NCBI RefSeq assembly: GCF_024170465.1
Contig: NZ_JALJYF010000002.1
Location: 248,001-312,000 of the forward strand
Source: Natronospira proteinivora
Lineage (GTDB): Bacteria; Pseudomonadota; Gammaproteobacteria; Natronospirales; Natronospiraceae
Length of the DNA stretch: 64,000 nucleotides
Direction: 5' to 3'
The notes beneath the pieces were generated by a model that did not search any database, had not been told where the DNA came from, and worked only from the letters and a program-made list of their open reading frames with translations. The position numbers were made by a program, and so were the translations under genes. Every line of letters starts with the position of its first letter. Position 1 is the first letter of the stretch. Positions 17,378-25,220 of the stretch are shown one piece after another.

Positions 17378-18114
17378 CAGCACATTCCCCCATTGACGGC
17401 CAGCACCTGGCGGGTGATGTAGGCAGCCTCATCCCGCATCAGAAAATCCACCGTGGCCGCCACTTCTTCCGGGCGGCCCAGGCGGCCGGCGGGAATCAGC
17501 TTGAGTGCTTCCTCCACGGGGGCATCGGCAATCATGTCGGTCTCGATCAGGCCCGGGGCCACGCAATTGACCGTGATCTTGCGCTTGGCCAGTTCCAGGG
17601 CCAGGCTCTGGGCGGCAGCAATGATGCCGGCCTTGGAGGCGGCGTAATTGGCCTGACCCCGATTGCCCATCAAACCGGAGACCGAGGACATGGCGATAAT
17701 GCGCCCACCCTTGCGGCCCCGAACCATGGGCATGACCAGGGGGTGAATCACATTATAGAAACCGCCCAGATTAGTGTTCACCACCCGGTCCCAATCCTCG
17801 CCCGGCATGGCCGGAAAGGCATTGTCCGCCGTAATCCCCGCGTTGCAAATCACGCCATAATAGGGCCCTTTCTCCTCGACCCGTGCCTCCAGGGCTTCGC
17901 GGGCCGCCTCCCGATCGGCAATATCGAATCCCAGGGTATCCACGCTCACACCCTGCTCGGCCAATTCGGCGGCCAGGGATTCGGCTTCGGATTGACCGGA
18001 ACGATAATGCAGGGTCAGGGCCCAACCGGGTTCGGCCAGCCGCTTGGCAATGGCCCGGCCGATACCGCGACTGGCGCCTGTGACCAATACTCGTCTTTGA
18101 TCCCCCACTGTCAT
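17377..18114 (-). CDS. apeQ: Aryl polyene 3-ketoacyl-ACP reductase ApeQ (FabG-like)
   Basis: A 245-residue SDR that would reduce the beta-keto group of the growing polyene on its ACP with NADPH. Features are TGASRGIGRAIAKRL at residues 13-27, CNAGITADN, a catalytic Ser in MSSVSGLMGNRGQ, and YAASK. The C-terminal YITRQVLAVNGGMC is FabG-like. The start overlaps the apeP stop by four bases (ATGA), and the stop overlaps the apeR start. Position and length match ApeQ of characterised clusters. A general FabG role is less likely because the gene is locked into the aryl polyene operon. Confidence 0.92.
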   Translation of the reverse strand: MTVGDQRRVLVTGASRGIGRAIAKRLAEPGWALTLHYRSGQSEAESLAAELAEQGVSVDTLGFDIADREAAREALEARVEEKGPYYGVICNAGITADNAFPAMPGEDWDRVVNTNLGGFYNVIHPLVMPMVRGRKGGRIIAMSSVSGLMGNRGQANYAASKAGIIAAAQSLALELAKRKITVNCVAPGLIETDMIADAPVEEALKLIPAGRLGRPEEVAATVDFLMRDEAAYITRQVLAVNGGMC

Positions 18115-18551
18115 TCATTCTCTCCCGACAAGGCTTGCGGTGGCTGTTCCATGACGCTCAGACGCCCCCGCGCCAGACACTCGCCACCTTGATGTATTTC
18201 TCCACGGTAGGAGCCGAAGCCATTGTCCTGGCGTATCAGCTCCTCGACCCGGATTTCCAGTTCACTGCCGGCGGCAAAGGCCGCCACCTCGCTGTCATAG
18301 CTGCGGCAAGCCAGCAGGTAACCCACCCGCGGGCCCTCGCCCTGGTCCTGCCCCCGGACGCCGGCCCAGGCCGCCACCGTCTGAGCCATCATCTCCAGGC
18401 CCACCGTGGCCGGCACTCGCCCATCCGCCAGAGCAAAGGGATGGGAGGGGGCCATCACTGCCCGGGCCCGGGCAGTCTTGTCATCCCAGTCCAGCAGGGC
18501 GTCGATCAGCAGCATGTGGCCCCGGTGGGGCAAAAGCGACTCAAGCTTCAT
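18111..18551 (-). CDS. apeP: Aryl polyene dehydratase subunit ApeP (hotdog fold)
   Basis: A 146-residue FabA/FabZ-like hotdog protein starting MKLESLLPHRGHMLLID. The PHRGHMLLID start and GLEMMAQTVAAWAG central helix are the conserved parts of the ApeP/'3-hydroxylacyl-ACP dehydratase' family. In the Xenorhabdus aryl polyene pathway, ApeP pairs with ApeI to dehydrate the 3-hydroxyacyl chain to a trans double bond. Both subunits are present here, but apart: apeI lies about 8 kb upstream in the same operon. The gene is separated from apeO by 11 bases and overlaps apeQ. Confidence 0.88.
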   Translation of the reverse strand: MKLESLLPHRGHMLLIDALLDWDDKTARARAVMAPSHPFALADGRVPATVGLEMMAQTVAAWAGVRGQDQGEGPRVGYLLACRSYDSEVAAFAAGSELEIRVEELIRQDNGFGSYRGEIHQGGECLARGRLSVMEQPPQALSGENE

Positions 18552-18562
18552 TCTTCACCGGC

Positions 18563-19750
18563 TCAATCCGCACCCAGCAGCAACACGGCATTGCTGCCAC
18601 CAAAGGCAAAGGAGTTACTCATGGCCAATCGATGCTGCCCTTGAATCCACCCCCCGGGCGAAACCAGATCCAGCGGGGCCAGTGAGGGATCATTTTCGCC
18701 GTCCCAGACATGGGGTGGCAACTGCCCCCCGCCATAGGCCTCATGCAGGGCCAGCCAGCAAAAGGCCGCCTCCGTAGCCCCGGCCGCCCCCAGGGTATGC
18801 CCCACCATGCCCTTGCTGGAGCTGGCCGGCACGCCTCCCGGGAAAACCCGGGCCACAGCATGGCTCTCCATCAAATCGTTCTTCATGGTACCTGTTCCAT
18901 GCAGGTTGAGGTAAGCAATGTCGACCGGATCACAGCCGGCCATGGCCAGGGCCAAGCGCATGGCCTGCTCGGCGCCCACCCCGTCCGGATCGGGTGCGGA
19001 AATATGGTGGGCGTCGGAACACTCGCCCCAGCCCATCAGGCGCAGCGGTCCTGGCGCTCGACTCATCAGAAACAGAGCAGCGGCTTCACCAATATTGATG
19101 CCATCCCGGTTGCGGCTGAAGGGATTACAGGCCTGAGCGGAGACGCTTTCCAGGGCATCGAAGCCGTTCACGGTCAGATCACACAGAGAATCCGCGCCCC
19201 CGGCGACCACCACATCACACAGCCCCAATTCCAGCATTCGGGCGCCGGCAATCAGGGCCTTGCTGGACGAGGTACAGGCAGTGGACAGAGTCAGCGCCGG
19301 CCCGGAAACGGCCAGATACTCGGCCAGAAATTCCGAAGGACTGCCCACCTCCTGCAGACGATAATCAAACTCAGCCGGATACTGTCCCGAGTACTGGTGG
19401 CTGGCCACGGCGGCCTCGCCTTCCCGGACACCGGAGGTACTCGAGCCAAGTACCACCGCCACTCGATCGGGACCATGGCGTTCAATCGCCGCCTGTACTT
19501 CGGACTCGATTTCTTGAAGGGCCCCCAGCAACAGACGATTGTTACGGCTCGCCCGATGGGTCCAGCCTTCGGGCACAGCCGGCAATTCATCGCTGCAGGC
19601 ACCCACCGTGGCCTCGCCCCCCCGCAGCAGGGGCATGCGGCGACTCAGCCCATGGCGGGTGCCCGCCAGCATGGCCTCGGTCACCGACGCCTTGTCGCGG
19701 CCCAGGGGGTTGATCAGGCCCAGGTGGTTGAGATAAATCCTGCTGCTCAT
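18563..19750 (-). CDS. apeO: Aryl polyene beta-ketoacyl-ACP synthase ApeO
   Basis: A 395-residue ketosynthase with an intact active site: Cys159 in STACTSSSK, His in NLHGTGTMKND and His in MVGHTLGAAGATEA. Residues around the entrance (LNLHGTGTMKNDLMESHAV) match the ApeO/FabB-like branch of aryl polyene clusters. ApeO is the catalytic partner of the ketosynthase-like ApeC, which here is the first gene of the operon (30739-31503). Together they would elongate the aryl starter with malonyl-ACP units. The ATG overlaps the stop of the DUF3261 lipoprotein gene. The C-terminus SNSFAFGGSNAVLLLG is family-typical. Confidence 0.92.
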   Translation of the reverse strand: MSSRIYLNHLGLINPLGRDKASVTEAMLAGTRHGLSRRMPLLRGGEATVGACSDELPAVPEGWTHRASRNNRLLLGALQEIESEVQAAIERHGPDRVAVVLGSSTSGVREGEAAVASHQYSGQYPAEFDYRLQEVGSPSEFLAEYLAVSGPALTLSTACTSSSKALIAGARMLELGLCDVVVAGGADSLCDLTVNGFDALESVSAQACNPFSRNRDGINIGEAAALFLMSRAPGPLRLMGWGECSDAHHISAPDPDGVGAEQAMRLALAMAGCDPVDIAYLNLHGTGTMKNDLMESHAVARVFPGGVPASSSKGMVGHTLGAAGATEAAFCWLALHEAYGGGQLPPHVWDGENDPSLAPLDLVSPGGWIQGQHRLAMSNSFAFGGSNAVLLLGAD

Positions 19751-20325
19751 GACGACAATGGCTCCAGGGTAATACGGATATCCTCGTCCATAATCATTTC
19801 AATCATCCCGGTGTCGGAAGCGCGAAGGATGCGCAGGATGACCCGACCATTGTCCAGACGCAAGCGCCGATCCCCCTGCTCGTCCACTTCCAGATGGCCA
19901 CCGTAAATCACCCGGTTCAGGTCTTCGGGCTCGGCCAGTAGCAATTGCAGCAAGGCCAGCAATTGAATGGGCTCAGGCGCCTCATCCGGGAACCGTCCTC
20001 GGCTGGACAACTGCTCACCGTCCCATTCCACCCGGAACAGGGCCATGCCGGTGAGGCTCTGGGCCGCCAGCAGGAACCGCTTTTCATCCACCGCCAACTG
20101 CCCGATGAAATCCTGTCGGCCCGCCGGTGAGCGAAGCTGCACCCGGTCCAGGCGTTCCAGAGAGCGGCCCATCTCGGCCGGCGTCAAAAGACAATAGGCC
20201 AGCCGGGCATGTAGACGCTCGCAGCCCGAACGATCAGGCAGGGTGAGGGGCGCGCAGGCCGTCAGCGCCGCCAACAGCAGGCACAGCAGGGCCAGGCGCC
20301 AGGGTTTCTGAAATCCCATTCTCAC
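19747..20325 (-). CDS. apeN: DUF3261 lipoprotein of the aryl polyene operon (ApeN-like)
   Basis: A 192-residue protein with a clear lipoprotein signal ending LAALTACAP. The mature part has the beta-rich pattern of DUF3261 proteins and alternates polar and hydrophobic residues without a catalytic motif. Such lipoproteins occur in almost all aryl polyene clusters next to the MMPL exporter and LolA-like carrier, and are thought to help place the lipid in the outer membrane. The GTG start overlaps the apeM stop (GTGA); an ATG two codons later is an alternative. The stop overlaps apeO. Molecular function is unknown. Confidence 0.8.
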   Translation of the reverse strand: MRMGFQKPWRLALLCLLLAALTACAPLTLPDRSGCERLHARLAYCLLTPAEMGRSLERLDRVQLRSPAGRQDFIGQLAVDEKRFLLAAQSLTGMALFRVEWDGEQLSSRGRFPDEAPEPIQLLALLQLLLAEPEDLNRVIYGGHLEVDEQGDRRLRLDNGRVILRILRASDTGMIEMIMDEDIRITLEPLSS

Positions 20326-22646
20326 GAGGCCTCCCCCTGTTCAGCAGCCTGGCCCGCCAGCAAAAGGGCCGAGAGATACGACGCCACGATACCCACGATC
20401 ACGGTCAAGCCGAACTGTCCCAAGGCCGGCACCTGACTCAAGCCCAGAAGACCAAAGGCCAGCAACGTGGTCACTGCGGCCAGACCAATACCGGCCACCC
20501 CGGCCGGTGACGGTTGACGCTCGGCGGCCAGAAAAGCCGCGTAATCCGCCCCCACACCCAAGGCCAGAATGACCCCCATGAGCACGAAGGTGTTCAGGCC
20601 AATGCCGCTCAGCCATAGAAAGCACAAGGTCAGGGACAGCGCGGAGAGGGGTGCCAGGGCCGCCATGCCGCCACGACGCCAACCCAGCAACAGGACAAAC
20701 AGGGCCGGAATACCGATCACGGCAGCCGCCAGTATCCAGCGACTGGCCGTTGCCCGCTGTTCGGACAGGTTCCGGTTCATCAAGGCCATGGCATCCACAT
20801 AGCGAACCCCCGTCGGCAGTTGTTCCTCGTCCAGTCCGTCCAGGTCACTGCGGGGGATCAAGAGACTGGCCTTGTCGGTCTCGCCCTCAATCCAGAGTCG
20901 TTCCACCAGGGGCGCGAGCGGACCGTCTCGCAGCGCATCGGGCTGCAGCCAGTGTCCCCGGGCCTCGGCCCAACGGGCTCGCAGTGCCGTACGGGCCGAG
21001 GCGGACAAACCGATTTCCCCCAGCGAGGCATCCAGCGTGGAATCCGCCAGGGCCTGTCCCAGCAGGGCATGGGTCTCGGCCTGGATGGAGGGCGGCGGAA
21101 TCAGCCGGGACAGGGCCACGCTACGCTGCCCCAGGTCTTGCTCGGCCAAGCGCTGGCGCAGGGCCCGCTCCCGGCTCATGACCTGATCCAGATCCCGCCC
21201 CTGGATCAGGAAAAAACCGGGCGGGAAATCCGTCCCGCTCACCGCCCGCACATGGTGATCCACGTCCAATTGCTCGGGCAATTCGGCTTGAAAGGCCCGC
21301 AGATCGTCACTGCCCGGCATCTGCCAAAAGGCCACAAAGCCAAGGGGCAATACCAGCAAGGGGAACAGCCAGCGTGCCGGGCCGATCCCTGCGAGCAGGG
21401 TCCGGGGCTCGTTCAACAGGCGGGTGACAGGCGCACTGAGATGGACCGGCATATGCCGGTCCAGAACCGGGAACAACAGCACCACGGTCAGCCAGGCGCC
21501 GGCCAAGCCTGCGGCGGAAAAAACCGCCAACTCCCGAAGCACCGGGAAGGGACTGACCGCCAGCACACCCAGACAGAGCAGACTGCTCAGCACACCGAGC
21601 AAGAGCGGACGCTGCAGGCGCCGGACCAGTCGCTCGGGGGAATCGGAACCGCGCTCGGTGCGGTGAACCAGGTATTTGAAGACATAGTCGATGGCAATCC
21701 CCAGCAGGGTACTGCCCGCCACCAGGGTGATGATATGGATCCGGCCGAACAGCAACAGGGAGACCGCCGCCGCCATCAGGACCCCGCCCCCCAGGGCCAG
21801 GGCAGCCAGCACCAGGGGCCGAAGGCTGACAAAGGCCAGAAGAATCAGCAACAGAATACCGACCAGGGAGAGGGAGGAAATCAGCATGACCTCGCCCCGG
21901 GCCAGCTGGCGTTGCTCGGCCGCAAAATGGACCGGCCCGGTACTGCTCAGGCGGCAATCCGGGCAGGCCTGGGCCACGGCCTGCTCCACCTGGGCCAGGG
22001 TTGCCTGGTGAGCGGTCTGGACCGGGGTCTCAAAGGCATTGCCACTCAAGGAAAGCGGCAGGAGCCAACGGTCCTGATCATCGCCGGCCTGGTACCAAAG
22101 CCCCTCACGACGCTGGAAATCCGGATAGGGGCTCGGCTGATGGCTCAGGTATTCGCCCAGAAAACCCGCCGGATCCTGATCAAACGACCGGCCGGTGGCG
22201 GGCGAAGGTCGTGCCAAGCGTCCCTGGACGGTACGCCAGTAGTAGCCCGCCGGGTCCAGTCGCAATCGCTCCAGGGTGGCGGGCCGCAACAGGGCAAACT
22301 GATAGGGCTTGAGTGCCTCCAGCAGGGTTTGCGGATCGCCCATCGCCAGCGGTTGGGCAACCTCGCTGTCACGGATAATCTCACGGACCTGTCCGGCAGC
22401 CGCCGCCGAGGCCTCCCCTGGGCCTTCAATCAGCAGCAGCCACTCGCCCGTGGCACCAATGCGATCCCGGCCCATGGCCCGGGCAATCAGGGGATCCTGA
22501 TGCTCCGCCGGCATCAGGTGGGTAATGTCGCTGTCCAGCCAGTCGCCCGCCGGGTGCTGCTGGGGCAACCAGACCAATAGCACCGCCAGGCCGGCGAGGA
22601 TCATGAGCAGCCAGGCCAGGCCCCGTCCCAACGCCATGACGCTCAT
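20322..22646 (-). CDS. apeM: Aryl polyene MMPL/RND-type lipid exporter ApeM
   Basis: A 774-residue polytopic protein of the MMPL branch of the RND superfamily. It has two repeats, each a single helix, a large periplasmic loop and a bundle of five helices (about 12 helices in total). The helix-4 region ITLVAGSTLLGIAIDYVFKY and its second-repeat counterpart LILALGVGADYAAFL carry the conserved Gly-rich/Asp-Tyr signature of proton-driven lipid transporters. In aryl polyene loci this protein is thought to move the acylated pigment from the inner membrane toward the LolA-like carrier. It overlaps its neighbours by four bases on both sides. Confidence 0.92.
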   Translation of the reverse strand: MSVMALGRGLAWLLMILAGLAVLLVWLPQQHPAGDWLDSDITHLMPAEHQDPLIARAMGRDRIGATGEWLLLIEGPGEASAAAAGQVREIIRDSEVAQPLAMGDPQTLLEALKPYQFALLRPATLERLRLDPAGYYWRTVQGRLARPSPATGRSFDQDPAGFLGEYLSHQPSPYPDFQRREGLWYQAGDDQDRWLLPLSLSGNAFETPVQTAHQATLAQVEQAVAQACPDCRLSSTGPVHFAAEQRQLARGEVMLISSLSLVGILLLILLAFVSLRPLVLAALALGGGVLMAAAVSLLLFGRIHIITLVAGSTLLGIAIDYVFKYLVHRTERGSDSPERLVRRLQRPLLLGVLSSLLCLGVLAVSPFPVLRELAVFSAAGLAGAWLTVVLLFPVLDRHMPVHLSAPVTRLLNEPRTLLAGIGPARWLFPLLVLPLGFVAFWQMPGSDDLRAFQAELPEQLDVDHHVRAVSGTDFPPGFFLIQGRDLDQVMSRERALRQRLAEQDLGQRSVALSRLIPPPSIQAETHALLGQALADSTLDASLGEIGLSASARTALRARWAEARGHWLQPDALRDGPLAPLVERLWIEGETDKASLLIPRSDLDGLDEEQLPTGVRYVDAMALMNRNLSEQRATASRWILAAAVIGIPALFVLLLGWRRGGMAALAPLSALSLTLCFLWLSGIGLNTFVLMGVILALGVGADYAAFLAAERQPSPAGVAGIGLAAVTTLLAFGLLGLSQVPALGQFGLTVIVGIVASYLSALLLAGQAAEQGEAS

Positions 22647-23230
22647 GAATCGTCTTCCACCTCAAGCATCTCGTCATCGGGGCGGTCGCCCTGATGGTCG
22701 CTCAGGCGAATATCCAGGTGCCCCCCATCGGCCTCCTTTATATGAATGTGCTCTGGCCAGCGCCCCTGGACCACTTCGATGGCATCGATCTGTTCCGCCA
22801 GGGCTTCATCCCGGGGTTTGAGGCGAAAACGCATTCCGTCCTCGTCATCCGCCGCCAGCGGTTGAACATCAAAAAGTGCCGCGAGCTGTTCCTGATCACC
22901 GCTCATCAACGCCATGAGCAACTCATTCAGGGATACCACCCAGGGGGCATCCTCGGCACGAATCTCTTCTGCTTCGCCCTCGGGGTGGATCTCGATGATG
23001 CGATCCGGCAACAGGCGATAAACATGCTCGAAGGGGGACTCGGTTTCCCAGCGCAGTTCTTCGCCGGCCACCCAGTGGACCCGCCCCTCACTGCGAAAAG
23101 CCCGATCCAGTCCCGGCGTGGTGCGTTCCTGCTGGAAGCGCGCCTCAAAGGCGGCCGGCTCGGCTGCCAGGGGCGTGACCAGCCCCATCAGCAGGACAAA
23201 CAACACAAGCTTCAAACCGCGCCCCCTCAT
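22643..23230 (-). CDS. apeL: LolA-like outer-membrane carrier protein ApeL
   Basis: A 195-residue secreted protein. The ATG is placed inside the apeK stop (ATGA), where it opens a signal peptide (LKLVLFVLLMGLVTPLAAEP). A longer in-frame start lacks any signal. The mature part has the LolA/LolB pattern: FEARFQQERTTPGLDRAFRSEG, then EELRWETESPFEHVYRLLPD, and alternating strands up to an acidic C-terminus (DDEMLEVEDDS). LolA-like proteins shuttle lipidated cargo across the periplasm; in aryl polyene clusters the cargo is probably the pigment lipid. Sequence similarity is modest in this family, so the name rests on motif layout and the invariant operon position. Confidence 0.85.
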   Translation of the reverse strand: MRGRGLKLVLFVLLMGLVTPLAAEPAAFEARFQQERTTPGLDRAFRSEGRVHWVAGEELRWETESPFEHVYRLLPDRIIEIHPEGEAEEIRAEDAPWVVSLNELLMALMSGDQEQLAALFDVQPLAADDEDGMRFRLKPRDEALAEQIDAIEVVQGRWPEHIHIKEADGGHLDIRLSDHQGDRPDDEMLEVEDDS

Positions 23231-23661
23231 GAAGCCTGGTGCGCCAGCTGGGCGCGGATACGATCGGTCAGGGCCGGCGGGCAGACAAACTGCAGCTCCC
23301 CGCTCTCCACACAAACCGCACACTGGATGGTATGGGCCCGGCAGAGACGCTTGCCGGTTTCGATGTCATGCAATTCATAATCGATGCGCAGGCGGTTTTC
23401 CCATTCCATGATCCCGGCGGTAACCCGCACCTGCTGAGCGTATTCCAGCGGCGCGATGTATTTGACCCGGGTGTCCACGATGGGCCACATGAAGTTCGAG
23501 GCCCGCATCTGGGGATAGTCATAATCGATCTTGCGCAACAGAGCAGCCCGGCCGGCCTCGAAATAGCGAAAGTAATTGCCATGCCAAGCCACCCCCATGG
23601 GATCCAGATCCTGGAAGGGAATCTCTATATCAATGCTTTCGACGATCTCGGCCTTCTTCAT
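23227..23661 (-). CDS. apeK: Aryl polyene acyl thioesterase ApeK (4HBT hotdog)
   Basis: A 144-residue hotdog thioesterase. The signature DLDPMGVAWHGNYFRYFEAGR (residues 18-38) has the catalytic Asp at the start and the family His-Gly-Asn-Tyr, as in 4-hydroxybenzoyl-CoA thioesterases. In aryl polyene biosynthesis it could free the finished chain or edit stalled ACPs. It is translationally coupled on both sides, with four-base overlaps to the ammonia-lyase upstream and apeL downstream. There is no signal peptide, so it acts in the cytoplasm. Family certain; role inferred from characterised loci. Confidence 0.9.
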   Translation of the reverse strand: MKKAEIVESIDIEIPFQDLDPMGVAWHGNYFRYFEAGRAALLRKIDYDYPQMRASNFMWPIVDTRVKYIAPLEYAQQVRVTAGIMEWENRLRIDYELHDIETGKRLCRAHTIQCAVCVESGELQFVCPPALTDRIRAQLAHQAS

Positions 23662-25220
23662 GCAGAAATCCTTCTTTCTCGCAGGGCCGCCAGCAGTTCA
23701 CGCAAATCCCCTTCCAGGGCACGATCCTCGGTCACGAAGGGGCACAGTTTCTGCACCTGGGACAGGGTCTCGGCCAGCTCGGCGGGCAATTCACTCAACT
23801 CGCCCCGGCGCCGACGGATCTCCAGGGCCTGGCTCACCGAAACCAACAGGCCGACCGCAGTCTGCTCACTCAACTCCAGCACCCGCAAAGCATCACGGGC
23901 GGCAATGGTACCCATGCTCACCTTGTCCTGATTGTGGCACTCGGTGGAGCGGGAAAAGGAGGTGGCCGGCATGGTGAGTTTAAGGGCCTCGGCGGTCCAG
24001 GCGGATACCGAAATCTGCAGAGCCTTGAGGCCATGACTGCTGGCATGCTCGGGATTGGCCTCCCAGGCCAGATTGGAAGGCAGGCCATTGGAGAATCGGC
24101 TGTCCACCAGTTGTGCCATCTGCCGATCCAGCAGGTCGGAGACGCTGGCGATGGCCGTCTTGAGACTGTCCATGGCCTGGCCCACATGGCCACCGTAGAA
24201 ATGGCCACCGTGATAGACCTCTCCCGTTTCCGGGTCGATGAGGGGGTTGTCGTTGGCGCTGTTCAGCTCGATTTCCAGCCAGCGCTCGCACCAGTCCAGG
24301 CTGTCATCCAGCACCCCGATGACATGGGGGGCACAGCGAATGGAATAGCGGTCCTGGAGCCGGGTACCAGGCTTGCCACTGTCATCCGGCAGCACGGCAC
24401 GAATGGCGTGAGCGGAACGGCTCTGGCCGGGATGAGGCTTCATTTCAAACAGCCGAGGATGGAAATGATTGGCATTGCCGGCCATGGCCAGGCAGGCCAT
24501 GGCCGTGATGCGATTGGCCAGATCCACCAGCTGGCGGGCACGGGTCCAGGTGACACAGGCAATGCCGGTCATCACTGCGGTGCCATTCATCAGGGCCAGA
24601 CCTTCCTTGGGGAGCAGTTCAAGCGGCCTGATACCCAGCTCGTCCAGCACAGCGGCGGCGGGCCGTCGCTGTCCCTTGTGCAGCACCTCCCGCTCCCCCA
24701 CCAGGGCCGCAGCCAGATAGGACAGGGGCGTGAGATCACCGCTGGCGCCCACCGAGCCTTCTGCCGGCATCAAGGGCAGTACATTTTCCTGCAACAGCGC
24801 GACCAGCTTTTCCAGCAGCTCCAGCCGAACCCCGGAGACCCCGTGGGCCAGGGAATTGATCCGTGCCAGCATGGTGGCTCGAACCAGCTCGGGTGCCAGA
24901 TGCTCCCCCAGACCACAGCCGTGGTAGCGGGTCAGATTCAGGGGCAGGGCATGCAGCTGTTCATTGGGAATGGAGACGGTACAGGAATCACCAAAACCAG
25001 TGGAAATACCGTAGACCTGGGCGCCACTGTGCACCAGCTCGGCCACCCGGTCGGCGCCCTTTTGAATACGCTTTCGAAAGGCCTTGTCCTGACTCAGGGC
25101 CACCGGTTGCACCGACCTGGCAACGGCATCCACCGATGCCACCGAGAGGGTCTCACTGCCAATGGCCAGTGGCTTGCAATCGGCCGATTGGGACGACAGC
25201 TTGTCGGCTCGTTGACTCAT
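23658..25220 (-). CDS. Aromatic amino acid (HAL/TAL-type) ammonia-lyase
   Basis: A 520-residue MIO-dependent ammonia-lyase. The self-forming cofactor is Ala159-Ser160-Gly161 in GSVGASGDLTPLSYL. Further family motifs are VYGISTGFG, ALMNGTAVMTG, RCAPHVIG, ELNSANDNPL and NQDKVSMGTIAAR. The substrate-selecting pair on the inner loop reads Tyr99-His100 (NLTRYHGCGLG). This differs from Ser-His of classical histidase and His-Leu of Rhodobacter tyrosine lyase. In a pigment operon it most likely makes 4-coumarate from tyrosine as the polyene starter, and no hut genes are nearby. It starts immediately after the apeJ stop and overlaps apeK. Histidine or phenylalanine as substrate cannot be ruled out by reading. 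Confidence 0.88.
   Translation of the reverse strand: MSQRADKLSSQSADCKPLAIGSETLSVASVDAVARSVQPVALSQDKAFRKRIQKGADRVAELVHSGAQVYGISTGFGDSCTVSIPNEQLHALPLNLTRYHGCGLGEHLAPELVRATMLARINSLAHGVSGVRLELLEKLVALLQENVLPLMPAEGSVGASGDLTPLSYLAAALVGEREVLHKGQRRPAAAVLDELGIRPLELLPKEGLALMNGTAVMTGIACVTWTRARQLVDLANRITAMACLAMAGNANHFHPRLFEMKPHPGQSRSAHAIRAVLPDDSGKPGTRLQDRYSIRCAPHVIGVLDDSLDWCERWLEIELNSANDNPLIDPETGEVYHGGHFYGGHVGQAMDSLKTAIASVSDLLDRQMAQLVDSRFSNGLPSNLAWEANPEHASSHGLKALQISVSAWTAEALKLTMPATSFSRSTECHNQDKVSMGTIAARDALRVLELSEQTAVGLLVSVSQALEIRRRRGELSELPAELAETLSQVQKLCPFVTEDRALEGDLRELLAALRERRISA

Noticed and set aside
20820-22580. A 586-codon open frame on the plus strand opposite the MMPL exporter
   Set aside because: Gln/Gly-rich composition and no motif; it mirrors the third-position GC bias of apeM.
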